From Dromiciops gliroides (Eukaryota; Chordata; Mammalia; Microbiotheria; Microbiotheriidae), in assembly GCF_019393635.1 (NCBI RefSeq), contig NC_057866.1, forward strand, positions 231,645,359-231,709,358: DNA of 64,000 nt. The letters are read 5' to 3'. A program made the position numbers and the translations under genes. Each line of letters begins with the position of its first letter. Position 1 is the stretch's first letter. The notes under the pieces are model-generated. The model saw only the letters and a program-made list of their open reading frames with translations, was not told where the DNA came from and ran no database searches. Below, piece by piece: positions 35,265-46,450 of the stretch.

Positions 35265-35914
35265 CTCTAGATACAGTACAAGTTTCTCCACATGTTCTTC
35301 TTCCTCAAATTAGAGAATATGGTCATACCTTTTGTTTCATTTTCTTCCCAGAACTTTCCATCCCCCCAACCACACTCACATCTAAGATTTTCCCTAGACT
35401 TCTATTCAATGTTGTCCAGTCGTGTTGAACTCTTTGTGACCCCCTTGTACCTCCTGGATTGTTTTGCCTCAGGAGTCATTTTTATATGTGTAATGATGAG
35501 TTGGACTAAATGACTTCTAACATCTTGTCCATCTCCAAATATATGATTCTTTAAACCTATCTAATTTCTTTTTTAAAAATTTAATTATCTCTTCTTTAAA
35601 AAAAATTAACAAAAGTCTATTCCCTTTACCCTCACCAGAAAAAAAAGAAAAAATAACCAAATACTTATTAAAAAATAAGCAATGTCAAACAAAACATATT
35701 TCTCTATTGGACATGCCTAAAACATGCCTCTTTTGCACCCTGAATCCATCTCTCCTGTTGAGGTGGGGGTGGGGGGGATGAGTCATCATTGGTCCTCTGG
35801 AATAATGGTTGGTTATTGCATTGACCTGATTTTTCAGCCCTTTCAAAGTTGTTTTTCTTTTTTTCTTTTTTCTTTTTTCAAAGTTGTTTTTCTCTGTATT
35901 GTTATTGTTATTTC

Positions 35915-36168
35915 GGGCAGCTAGGTGATGCAGTGGATGGAGCACTGGCCATGAAGTTGGGAGGATCTGAGTTCAAATCTCACCTCGGACATTTACTAGC
36001 TATGTGACATTGGTCAATTGCCTTAAACACATGGGCCATCTCTAGGTGTCCTGATGTATATCTTGCCACTGGATCCAGATGGTTCTGGAGGAGAGAGTGA
36101 GGTCGGTGACCTTACACAGCTCTCCCTCACTTAAATCCAATTCAGAGAAAGTCATATCACCCTGATCC
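35915..36168 (+). mobile_element. Mar1-variant SINE with alternative tail
   Basis: GGGCAGCTAGGTGATGCAGTG head; tail GGAGGAGAGAGTGAGG and TTAAATCCAATTCAGAG. Fragments of Mar1/MIR also lie at 35405-35555. Confidence 0.8.
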
Positions 36169-36848
36169 TATTTTATAATTTGCTTTCCTGGTTTCACACT
36201 CCACTCTGCAAACATTGCTAATTTCTAAGCAGAGATCCTGCCAGGCTTGTTTTAATGAATTGCTAAGACTCATTAGCGGCATCTATTTGTATATTGATAA
36301 CTAATGTGTTATATTTATAATAGCAAACAAGCAAACTATATCCCTTCCCCCAATCTTGTTTATGATAAATATTAAATAACTCATATTTGCACAATGCTTT
36401 AGCACCATGAAAATATGAGTTATTATTTAGTAAATTAATTTCTTTCTAATAAGTAATTTGACAGATGAGGAAACTGAGATTCAGAGACATGATGGTAGCT
36501 GCTCATCAATATAGAAATCAATGTGTCAACCTAATATGCTTTCCAGTATACATAGTTTAGCCTTGCCTAGGTTAGATGATCATAAATCCAGAATTGATCT
36601 TCTCCAGCTTACCCAGGCTTTTCTGTCTTACTTTAGTGTAGTTTTTAATTTTGTGAGAGAGGCAGCTGCTGTTGTAGAAAGATTCCAGAGCTGCAAATCA
36701 AGCAGCCTGCGATAGAAGCCTGCCTGGACCTCCAACTAACTGTGTGACTTTGGACAAGTCACCTCACTGGGGTTTTCTCATCCTTAAAATCAATAAAAGA
36801 TGAGTTTGGGCTTCTAAATCCCCTTCTAGGAGCTCTGGACAATCAATT
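36169..36848. other. Intergenic with MIR fragments
   Basis: MIR-like pieces at 36370-36500 (TTTGACAGATGAGGAAACTG) and 36655-36830 (GACTTTGGACAAGTCACC). Confidence 0.5.
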
Positions 36849-36917
36849 GTCTGTCTGTGTCTCTGTCCCTGTCCGTGTCCGTGTCTGTGTCTGTGTCTGT
36901 GTCTGTGTCTGTGTCTG

Positions 36918-36951
<34 letters not shown>

Positions 36952-36997
36952 TCTGTCTCTGTCTCTGTCTCTGTCTCTGTCTCTGTCTCTTTCTGTC
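36849..36997 (+). repeat. Hexanucleotide array with variant blocks
   Basis: Consecutive blocks of CCGTGT, CTGTGT, CCTGTC and CTCTGT type units. The SV/RD-repeat open frames are artefacts. Confidence 0.95.
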
Positions 36998-37379
36998 TCT
37001 ATTTCTCTCATCTTGACAACATATAAAGAAAAATTCCATGTGTGAGAAAGAAGAGAGTCTCAGCTGCTGGAATAACTCAAGCTAATGTCATCTTACAAAA
37101 CTGGAACCTATGTAATATACTCATGAAATCAGCTTTAAAAACAATGAATAACTTATGCTAAGCCTCCCTACCCATTTACCCCCAGTCCTAAGAAACCAAA
37201 CATGCTCCAAGAGCCTTCCTCTCAACATAGACAGTCTGGAAATACTTTATGTGTATGATTATATCTTGGGCCTGAGACTAAACGATCACTTCTACAAAAT
37301 TGAACATTTAAACATACAGATGAGATCACCCTAAATTTCTGGGAATAAAAACTGAATTATTTCCCCCCAATTGCCCCAT

Positions 37380-37560
37380 GTTTCTCTTCTACTCTTAGCT
37401 GTTCCGGGGCTTTGTTCTGCTTTTAGCCTTCCAGTCTCAGTTTTTATCAGTCCTGAGATGCATTCAATACTATGGAAACAATGACGTCATGGCAACAGCA
37501 GGGTGCTTAGCAACAGTCACAGACCCAGAGAGTGGTCTGAACTGCAGTTTGGAGCACTGG
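37380..37560. promoter_or_regulatory. Candidate CRE plus X-box (RFX-like) cluster
   Basis: A full palindromic CRE, TGACGTCA, at 37482-37489 is followed at once by TGGCAAC, and AGCAAC occurs at 37509-37514. RGYAAC half-sites are the RFX X-box half motif. The segment has no repeat. No transcript is proven. Confidence 0.4.
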
Positions 37561-37889
37561 AGGCTTGGAGAAAGTAGGTTTATCCCTTTTGCTGGGAACC
37601 ACCTTCTCCCTTGTCTTTGGGAAGGATTTCACCAGGTTCTGTGAACATGTGTTTATTGCTCTTCCAACAGACAGGTCTTACCGGAGACAAATGGGAGGAT
37701 GCCTTTCTTGGGACACTTGGAGTAAGACAGTCATAGTTACAAGATCTCACCAGTAGGAGGAGCCTGAAGACCCCTTTCTCTTCTCGAGTGCAGGGTCAAG
37801 CCTACGAGGGAAGAGAGTATGGACCTTACACCCTTACAACAGAGTGATAAAATTAGCTCTACAACTAGAAGGGATTTCAGAGGTTATAA
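37561..37889. other. Intergenic; short open frame next to the CRE cluster
   Basis: The 63-aa frame at 37565-37756 has a hydrophobic start (GLSLLLGTTFSLVFG) but no recognisable family. If the CRE cluster is a promoter this could be a noncoding first exon; I do not call it a gene. Confidence 0.25.
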
Positions 37890-38075
37890 AATCATCAATC
37901 ACAGATTTAAAACTTGAAGGGATCTTAGATGCCATCTAGTTCAACCCCTTCATTTTTTACAGATGAGGAAACTGAGGCACAAAAAGGTTAAGAAACTTGC
38001 CTAACTTCATACAGGTGCTGGGATTTGAGTTCAGGACTTGGAATTCCTGGTTAGCTCTTTCCACTGTACCTCATG
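37890..38075 (+). mobile_element. MIR-like SINE
   Basis: ATCACAGATTTAAAACTTGA, TTACAGATGAGGAAACTGAG, TGGGATTTGAGTTCAGG. Another is at 38270-38470. Confidence 0.75.
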
Positions 38076-38470
38076 GAAGAGACTCCTTATGGTCCCACTT
38101 TTAGGGAATCCCTGCTAATGATATAGATATCCCAGGGTTGGAGATCTGGTAGATGAGAGAGAGGAAAAAAAAAGTAGGGTAGGGTAGGTTGGGAATTAGA
38201 CTGACATTTTTTAGGGACTGTATCCAAAACACCTTAAATATCTGTTCATTTGAGCAGGACATGGGATTGTGGATGGAGTCATAGATCTAGAAATAAGAGG
38301 GAGGTCCTCTAAAGGCCATCTTGTCCACCCTCCCACCCTGCATTGCACAGTAGGAATAGACCAATCTAAAAGGCTAAATCACTTCACTAAAGTCACATAG
38401 GTAGTTAAATAGCAAAGTGGGACTGACACTCATGTCTTGGATGTCAAGGTTCGTTTCACTGGTCAACACC

Positions 38471-39017
38471 ACAAGCCTAGGTTATCGAATGTGCATCTGT
38501 GCTATTAAGGATCCATTTACAATAAGAGGCATTTCCATAAGAATTATTAGGAACAAGTCTGTTAGTTCACTTGGCCAGGTACCAAAAGTGTGCCATGTGG
38601 AGTCAAAAGTAGCAATTCTGTTGGTTGGCAACAATAACCTGGGGAATGGTACCTTCAAATCAACTTTTGAGATTTAGGATACAAAGTCCAATGAGGAGAC
38701 AGAGACCCCCTGGCTCATATGTTTGTAGACCCCAGAACAACATGAAGCTTCTATTGGAGATGCCACTTCACTGCTACCAGGGGAGAGATCTGGTCAGAGT
38801 TAGGCTGACAAAGAACTCACTTGGAGTGCAGATTGGGCTGGGAGAATGAAGGTGAGCACAACATCTGGTACCTTTCCATTTGAACTATTCTAGCAAACTA
38901 GGAACTCAACCCAATTGCTTCTACCTGTTAGCGATATCTGATAGCTATCTACATTCTTTAATTTTGGGGGAGGAGGGGAGACATGTAAGTGGAATAGATG
39001 CTACATTTGGAGTCAAA
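38471..39017. other. Intergenic, unassigned
   Basis: Two overlapping short open frames (38417-38849) without recognisable product. Confidence 0.4.
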
Positions 39018-39266
39018 ATTGTTGTTTGTTTTGTGTCTGACTGTTCATGACCCCATTTGGGGTTTTCTTTGGCAAAGATACTGGAGTGATTTGCCATTTC
39101 CTTCTCTGGCTCGTTTTGCAGATGAGAAAACTAAGGCAAACAGGATTAAATGACTTGCCCAGGGCCACACAGCTAGTAAGTGAATGAGGCAAGTTTTGAA
39201 CCCAGGAAGATGAGTCTTTCTGACTCTAGATCCAGAACTCTATCCACTGTGTCACCTAGATGCCCT
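39018..39266 (-). mobile_element. Mar1-type SINE
   Basis: Reverse copy: TGTCTGACTGTTCATGACCC, AGATGAGAAAACTAAGGCAA, GCCACACAGCTAGTAAGTGA. Confidence 0.85.
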
Positions 39267-39860
39267 CAATACATAGGTTCAAAACCCTGCACTGATGCTT
39301 TCTAGCTCCTACCTGTGTGACCATAAGTAGGTAATTTAACAGCTTTGAGTTTGTTTGTCTGTAAAAAATAAGGAAAATCATAGTATCCACCTCCTACTGC
39401 TATGAAGAAAGCACTTTTCATCCTTAAAACACCATATCCATGAGTTCCTGATAGATGTGTCACTCCATGCCTTGGTGGAGGATCCACCCAACAGCTGTCC
39501 TTTTGAGCTTGACTTCCTCCCTTGGCTCATCTGTCGTCCTCATTTCTTTCTGTGTGGCCAATTCGTCCAGTCAGATCCTTGGGTGTCTTTTGCCATACTG
39601 CCATCCTCATGAGGAGTGTGCATTCCAGTCTTTTTATACTCACTGCACTTCTTTCCTCTGCTCTTTGGGTTATTTGTAATTTCCATTCTTCTGGAATGAA
39701 GCTGTTCCAATCAGTGGGAGAGAGAGGCAGTGTGTGATAGTCAATACAGCTACTCATCAAAGCCCAGAAAACCTAGATTCAAATTCTATTTCAGGGATTA
39801 AACTTTATTGTTCTAGGCAACTCTCAAAGAGAGTTACAGAGAAGTCATAACCTAAATCGA
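39267..39860. other. Intergenic; MIR piece at 39275-39430
   Basis: Open frames at 39302-39760 are repeat edges or unrecognised. Confidence 0.4.
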
Positions 39861-39864
39861 TAGA

Positions 39865-40420
39865 AGTAGCTGGGTGGTGTGGTGGATAGAATACTGGACT
39901 TGGAGTTAGTAAGACCTGGGTTCAAATTCAGAATCAGACGCTTACTAGCTGTGTGGTGCTGGGCAAGTCACTTAACCTCTGTCTGCCTCAGTTTCTTTAT
40001 CTATAAAATGAAAATTGAGGCAACTAGGTGGCTCAGTAGATAGAGCTCTGGGCCTGGAGTCAGGAAAACCTGAGTTTGAATGTGGCCTCAGACACTATCT
40101 GTGAGACCCTGGGCAAGTCACTTAACCTCTATTTTCCTTAGTGCACTAGAGAAGGAAAATGGCAAACCATTCCAGTATTTTTGCCAAGAAAACCCCAAAT
40201 GAGGTAACGAATAATTGGAAACAACTGAAAATGACTGAACAACAACAACGACAACAAAAAACACCCTGAGGATCATAATAGCACCTACCTCCCAGGGTTG
40301 TTATGAGAATCAAATAAGATAATACTCGTAAGTGCTAAGCACAGTGCTTGGCACATAGTGAGTGCTATGTAAGCTTTAGCTATCATTATCATGATCATGA
40401 TTCTTATCATTATTATTATT
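39865..40420 (+). mobile_element. MIR/Mar1-like SINE split by a second Mar1
   Basis: Outer element: AGTAGCTGGGTGGTGTGG to CTATAAAATGAAAATTGAG, resuming after the insertion with GAGGATCATAATAGCACC and TGCTTGGCACATAGTGAGTG. Confidence 0.7.
40017..40257 (+). mobile_element. Mar1-type SINE (inner)
   Basis: GAGGCAACTAGGTGGCTCAG head, GCCAAGAAAACCCCAAATGA, GACTGAACAACAACAACGAC end. Confidence 0.85.
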
Positions 40421-41214
40421 GAGGTAGTTCCACTGAGGCCCCAATCCCAGGCCATCTCTCCAGGCCAGCAGAATGCTGGCATTAAAGGGATGAGCTTTTG
40501 CAGTGAATAGTAGTCTGGGATCATTAAAAGCACAACAGAGATTTCTTCCAATTTTACTCTATTCCCTCCTTCCACCAAAAAAAAAAGAAAGCTAAAAGAA
40601 ATGAGCATTCTTGGTGAATTGACAAGGCATGAGTTACTGCATTAGTGGGCCAGATTTATAGTCAGAGCAAACTATGGTGGTTCATTAAAAAAAGAAAATT
40701 GCCAAAACATTTAGCAAGTGAATATTATTTCAGTAAACCTCACAACTCCATGGGATGAGGAACAACAGGAGGAATGGAGGACAACAGGACCAAGTCCAGT
40801 CATTCAGGGCTGCATCGATCAGTTCAGGCCTTAAGTACCTGGTGTATGTCAGATACTGTGCTGGATACAGGAGGGAAGGAAGAGGCCTAGGTTAATAGAC
40901 TGGTTACTCTTCCTCATACTGATCACTCAGAGAGACAGTTCCTTTAGGCTTACTTCTCCCTGAAGAGACAGTGGAAAGAGCCAGAGGACTGGGTTCCCAT
41001 CCTTCCATTGACTTCACAGCCTCCATGGACCTCCTTTTCTTCATCTGAGGACTGGATGACAACTAAGATTCCATTGAGCTCTGAATCGATGATCTCTTGA
41101 TCCAGTCATTTTAAGTTCTCTTAGCCTCTTTCCTCATGTGATGGTGTTGTACTAGATGGCCTCCAAGAACCCTTCCACCTCAATCTAGTACCCAATGACC
41201 TATGACACTGATTT
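40421..41214. other. Intergenic, unassigned
   Basis: No gene; MIR-like words near 41040-41200. Confidence 0.4.
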
Positions 41215-41301
41215 CAGTCCGTTAGGCAGCAAGCATTGATTAGGCACCTTCTGTGTGCTAAGCACAGAGGACACAAAGGAAGGAAATGTTTCCAAATCCT
41301 T

Positions 41302-41442
41302 TTTGTTTGTTTGTTTTTGTGGGGCAATGGGGGTTAAGTGACTTGCCCAGGGTCACACAGCTAGTAAGTGTCAAGTGTCTGAGGCTGGATTTGAACTCAG
41401 GTCCTCCTGAATCCAGGGCCGGTGCTTTATCCACTGTGCCCC
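41302..41442 (-). mobile_element. WSINE1-type SINE beside an L2 end
   Basis: Reverse copy; the head is cut at TCCACTGTGCC. Flanks TCCAAATCCTTTT and TCCAAATACTTTT look like a target duplication. Antisense L2 3' end lies at 41215-41285. Confidence 0.82.
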
Positions 41443-41469
41443 TCCAAATACTTTTAAAAATGGTGGTCA

Positions 41470-42260
41470 CAGTGTGCATCTAACATCTTAACACTTCGAA
41501 GGGGAATAGAAAAAAAACCAGCAGAAGGAAAAATTTAAAAAGAATAGCAGGCTGACTGCCGCCTGGGAAAGGAGGCAAGCCGCAGTGTGAGGAGACATCT
41601 GTGCGCAGGCGTGCTTGTGTGAATGGGTTCATTCTTGGCAATTATTTCCAGAAAAGCCAAGGGACCAATAAAGCTTTGCTCACACTGGCTCATCTGTTAT
41701 TTCCAGCTGTCTCCTGCATTCAAGTCCACCTGCACTCTCTCAGGCAGCAGGGCTGCACCTCTGCTCCCAATAAGAGGGTACCCCCAGCCTTCCCCATCAG
41801 GGAGCATGAGGAGGGGGCCAGGCGGGCACAGGAGAGAGCTCAGAGAGTCTTAAATTTCCTGGCCCCGGGCACCTGAGACATGCAAATAGGGAGAGAGGGA
41901 ACACTCCAAAGGTGCAGACAGATGACGGATGCTGTAATGAGGGTTGACAGTGTGCCCAGAGGTTTGAAGAAGGAAAAAAATAAAAAAGGAAAAATAATTA
42001 GATCCTTGCCTTTTAATGGCTATTGAGGAAACTGCCGGTGCTCTTGACGCCGCCAGCTTAAAACTGAGTCCTAGGAGCAGCCCTCCTGAGTCTGCCTACA
42101 AGTCCTGGAGGCTTGGGGTATTTAAATCCAAGTTTGCTTGAGTCAGGAAGGACTGGGGGTCAGAGGGTTGGGAATTCTCTCCCTTCACGTTGAGAACCAT
42201 TTCCCTGCCACAGATAGGGCTGGGAAACTCACATAAACAATAGCCGTTCTTAATGACTTG
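41470..42260. promoter_or_regulatory. Repeat-free GC-richer block, candidate regulatory DNA
   Basis: About 800 bp without SINE, LINE or microsatellite, with several CpGs (41560-41620, 42030-42060) in an otherwise CpG-poor region, 0.8-1.6 kb from the TET2 poly(A) site. Two frames (41601-41876) have no recognisable family. Confidence 0.3.
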
Positions 42261-43039
42261 GGCCTTTCAGTGGGAGGGAGCTTTGTGAGCTTAGAAACAA
42301 GGGAGAGATTCCCAGAGAGGAAGGAGGAAGGAGGGGGAAGGGGGGAGGAAAAATGAGTATATTTAGCCTCAAGTTCTGAGAAGTCATAGGTAAAAGGAGA
42401 ATGACATCAAAATTGGTGTTCTCTTCCATGGGGGCTCCCTCCACCCCTGTGTCTACCTCCTTTACTTGGCAAGGGAAGACAAACTGGTGGGTCCATGTAG
42501 AGACATGATAGGAAGGGAGAGGCTGTTTGTGTGTTGTGTGTGGAATTCAGAAAACAGAAGGGTTGAAGAGGACTAGGCAAAGAAATAGATATTTAAAACC
42601 ACAAAACCAAATCCTTTGTTTAAGGAGGCATGTTCTCTCCTAGCAGACCTACCTAATAAGGTACCTGGGCTTGTGTGAACCAGGAGGAGAACCAATAGGG
42701 AGCCCCAGAGTGAGCTCTCACTCACTAGCCATAGCCTCTTATATTGTCTAGACATACATACACAATACTTGAATAGTCACATTTCTTGGCTTAAAATCAT
42801 TAATTAATTTATTTATTTAAAAATCTTCAGCCTCACTTATTTGAATATTTAGGTGCAAAGTTGCTTTTCTGTTTTGCAGGTGGGGAGGGGATGAGAGAAG
42901 GGCCTAAATGATCTTGGTTATCACTTAAATTCTGTTCTTAAAATCTAACCATCCAAAGGGGTTTGAAAGGAATGATTTCTTTCCTCATCTCCCAATGAGT
43001 TATGAAGGAAACAGAGGCTTTCACAAGACGTAATTAGAG
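42261..43039. other. Intergenic just beyond the TET2 3' end
   Basis: No repeat or gene recognised; purine-rich at 42300-42350. Confidence 0.45.
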
Positions 43040-46000
43040 TGCATTAAATAAATATAAATTTTATTAAAAACACCCACATAGCGTTATCAGGAATGATATA
43101 ATAATAAACAGCTTTCAAATAACCTGCATTCATTACATTACAATACTTACAGTATTTATAACAATCTTCGGATTTTTTTTTTTTGTAGATAAACCAAACA
43201 TCTCATGAAAATGAAATGAAACCAAAGGGGAAAAAAAAGTAGAACATAAAGCATAGAAAATGCACACAGAAGTTCATTTGCTTAGTGTCAAACTGCAATA
43301 ATTTCCTACACAAGTTAACCACTAGCTTTAGAAGTGACTTACATCACTGTGCATCAATCAAGATGAAAAAAAATTCATTCAAGTAAAGTTGACACCACTC
43401 AGAAGCATTTTCAAGTATGGCTATAGTCAACCTGATAATCCTATACAAGCAATTTATGTCTGCTTTCCATTCATTCTAACTGAGGCAGGGTTCTGTACAC
43501 CAAAATTACAGGTCCATATTTACAATAAAAATTGAATCCCACCTTCCCCCCCAACCCCCGCCCCCCAACTAAGCTTACCGTGTTAATTTGTCCACCAGCA
43601 GTTTGGCAAATGATGATGGGTAGCATAAAAAAAAATATTCACCATGGGTGACATGGTAATTGTACAGACTTCAAATCAGCAATTTTTAAAAAATGAATCA
43701 GGTTAATACTACCATGGTAGTTTTAAAACCTAAAAACAACAAAAAAACCCCAACTTTTGGTTTGATGTAAAAATGCAAATCAAACATTTCTGAAATGTAT
43801 GCATTATGGTGGACATAGCCACAAATGTGAGAATTTTTTTAAAAAAAGGCAAAGATCCATATTATAAATATTCAACCAATAAGACCCAAAGGCTTCCTTT
43901 GATTAAGAATTCATTGAAATCCTGCTAGTCAATCATTTCTTTTGACCGAAACCTTAATTATACAGTATATTGCACAATATATATCTAGGTGATGGTGGTT
44001 TGCATGTTTAGGGAAGCCCTCAAACTGTCTGTTTGTTTATTACAGTATAATAAAAACCTCATTTAGAGAGTTGCAAAACTCTGGTAAAACAGCCATTTGC
44101 CACACCCCTGCCTTACATTTTTCCCTTTTATTAGCTCAGTGCATTCTACTTTCATGTTATATTCTTTTTTTCCGGCTTGACAGTCAAAACATTCCCTAAA
44201 CCGTAAAAAACACTTTTATTACCATAAAAAGTCAACAAATTTACAAAATTAGTTGTAGTTACATTAATACATTTACAAGAAAAATTAGAGGAGGGATTCA
44301 AGATAGAAGGGTTAAATCCCTGAAAAAAAAAAAAGAATATATTTATTAACCTACAAGAGCTTTTACATACACACAGTTGACATGTTGGCGTAAGGAGAAC
44401 GAGCTGAAATATCCCTGAAGTTTTAGAACGAAAAAAGGTTGAAATTTCAAGTTATACTTGCTAAGATATCAAGTATTGAGAAAAAGGTATGTTTTAAAAA
44501 TGTATTTTAAAAAAGACTGTTGGAAACGAAACTAAACTAAAAAAAAAGATGGTATACAATGTTATAAACTTTCACTCTCAGTTCAGTTTCCTATTGCCAA
44601 GCTAGTGTTGAGGTATATGACAAGTAGGAATATCACTCAAACCTTTAATGTACTCTTAGCTCACATTATGATTTATTTGTAGCAGGCTGAGTAGCACCAT
44701 CATGATGTGAATTCACTTTCAAACCCAAATATATATATATATATAATATATATTTAATATATTTTAATTTTTACAGTACTAAAATACTAAAGCATTGTGT
44801 TAAAAAAGTTTCGTTTACAATTTAATTTACTATACAACTCTTTTGCTTCTTTTTTTTAATACAAATTATTGACTTAAAACCACCACAGCAAACCAGCTGC
44901 CTGTTTTGTTTTTTTTTTAATCAATAGAATCACACAGAACTAACCCTGTTTTATCATCTGGTGTGGGCATCGGTCTGCTTAGTCTACCTGGTTAAAGAGG
45001 ACGCTTAACAGCAAGAGATGACACATATCACAATGCACACAATCCTCAAGAGAAAGCAAGCTGTCTTTTCCAACTCTAAGAACTTCGGGAACCAGGAAAT
45101 GGCCTAGGCCCAAGCTAACTACAGCCAATGAATCTGCAGTTTGTGGCTAATTGTTACCTGTGGTTAATAAGAAAATCTGTGTCTTCAAACTGTCCACATT
45201 TGAGCAATGAACTTGTCATAACAATAGTATAAAACAGGTTTACAGTATAGCAGTGAGATGAGCAGAAAACATGTGTTTTGTGTACTAAAAGTATTCCCTT
45301 GAATCCAGTAAGCCCCGTTTTACTTGTAACTGGCTGCATTAAAATGGATATGTAGCCCACCAGCAGATGTATGGCTAAAAACGAAAAAATATATATATTT
45401 AAAAGCTTTTTTTCCTTAAAAAAATCACTTTACATTTTAAAATTAAAGTAAACGTTTTCATTTCAAATGTCTCAGTACCTTAGCATTGTTCAAGTTGTCA
45501 AAGCTTAGGTAGACAAAGTGCTCCTAAAACACCATTAAAAATATTTATACTTATACATGAATGTGCATGTATATGTGCACATATACATAGCACACATATA
45601 TATATATTTATATAAATGTACATCGATATGCTTATTGTCCTAATGAGGACTTCACTGGATGAGCAAAATCCAGAGGCGTTTAAAATTTCCACATTTTAAA
45701 AAGCTTGTGTAAGAATATATTAACTAGGATAAAAAGTTGGATGAAAAGGTGCCCCTGTCATTCAAAGGCATTTGAGTACACTGTTAACATTTGGACTATT
45801 ATAAAGGCATTAAATGTTCAATGTCTATATTAAAGACACCATTTTCTTAGCACCATATTTTAGGATATCCAAACAAATTCAGTGTTTGCTGTCTATTCAT
45901 TTTTATGTTCTGTGTATCTGTTCTGATAAATAAAAGTTAATATTAAGATTACAGTAAAAACTGCGTGTTAAAAACCCATAATTCCAGTCTTTCAGTACAT

Positions 46001-46450
46001 CGTATATTCAGCACCAGATGGTATTTTATGATTCCTACTGTAACACTATAGTATTTGTTTGACTCTTGTTCCATGACTATGCAAACTTGATATTATTAAA
46101 AGTGGTCACAGATGTGCAGAGTTGTAAGGAAAATTCACATTTACATGTTATCTCGTCCAATAATAGAACCAGTGTTTTCCAAATGTAAATTGTGAAACAC
46201 TTCCGCCCCCTCTCTCTTCTTTTTTGCATGGAATGCTTTGGTCTCATTTCCTACCTGCCATCTGTGACCACTTATTACTAGTCAGTGGAAATTAAGTACC
46301 ATGGTAAGATTACTTTTTTTTTTTTTTTGCTGGCGTACTGAGGTTATTCCACCATGTTGAACATAAATATGGTATCTGTTTCCCCCCTCCCCCCCAGTGA
46401 CCAGTTGATGGTCATCTTTATAAACGAGGTAACCAACAGAGGGTGTGACA
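43040..46450 (-). other. TET2: TET2 3' untranslated region
   Basis: The 3.4 kb after the TET2 stop codon is AT-rich and contains no SINE or LINE copy, in sharp contrast with the flanking DNA. The length is close to the roughly 3-kb 3' UTR of human TET2. It carries several microRNA seed matches on the sense strand (miR-29 at 44692-44700, 45848-45856 and 46010-46016; miR-101 at 44772-44780; miR-26 at 43378-43385; miR-144 at 43148, 43961, 44041 and 45241) and a Pumilio-like UGUAAAUA at 43517-43524. The extent is inferred; the small open frames inside it are not considered genes. Confidence 0.85.
43060..43065 (-). terminator. TET2: Probable TET2 polyadenylation signal AATAAA
   Basis: TTTATT on the plus strand gives AATAAA in sense. 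It sits at the end of the repeat-free 3' UTR, with a T/GT-rich stretch just downstream, so cleavage is expected near 43035-43050. Other AATAAA-like hexamers exist further upstream in the UTR, so earlier sites may also be used. Confidence 0.55.

Noticed and set aside
36764-37045. Open frames of RQRQ, RDRD/TDTD and SVSV repeats
   Set aside because: Hexanucleotide array read in different frames.
46381-46395. G-quadruplex just after the TET2 stop codon
   Set aside because: Only two G-runs (7 and 6) are present; four G3 tracts cannot be formed with proper loops.
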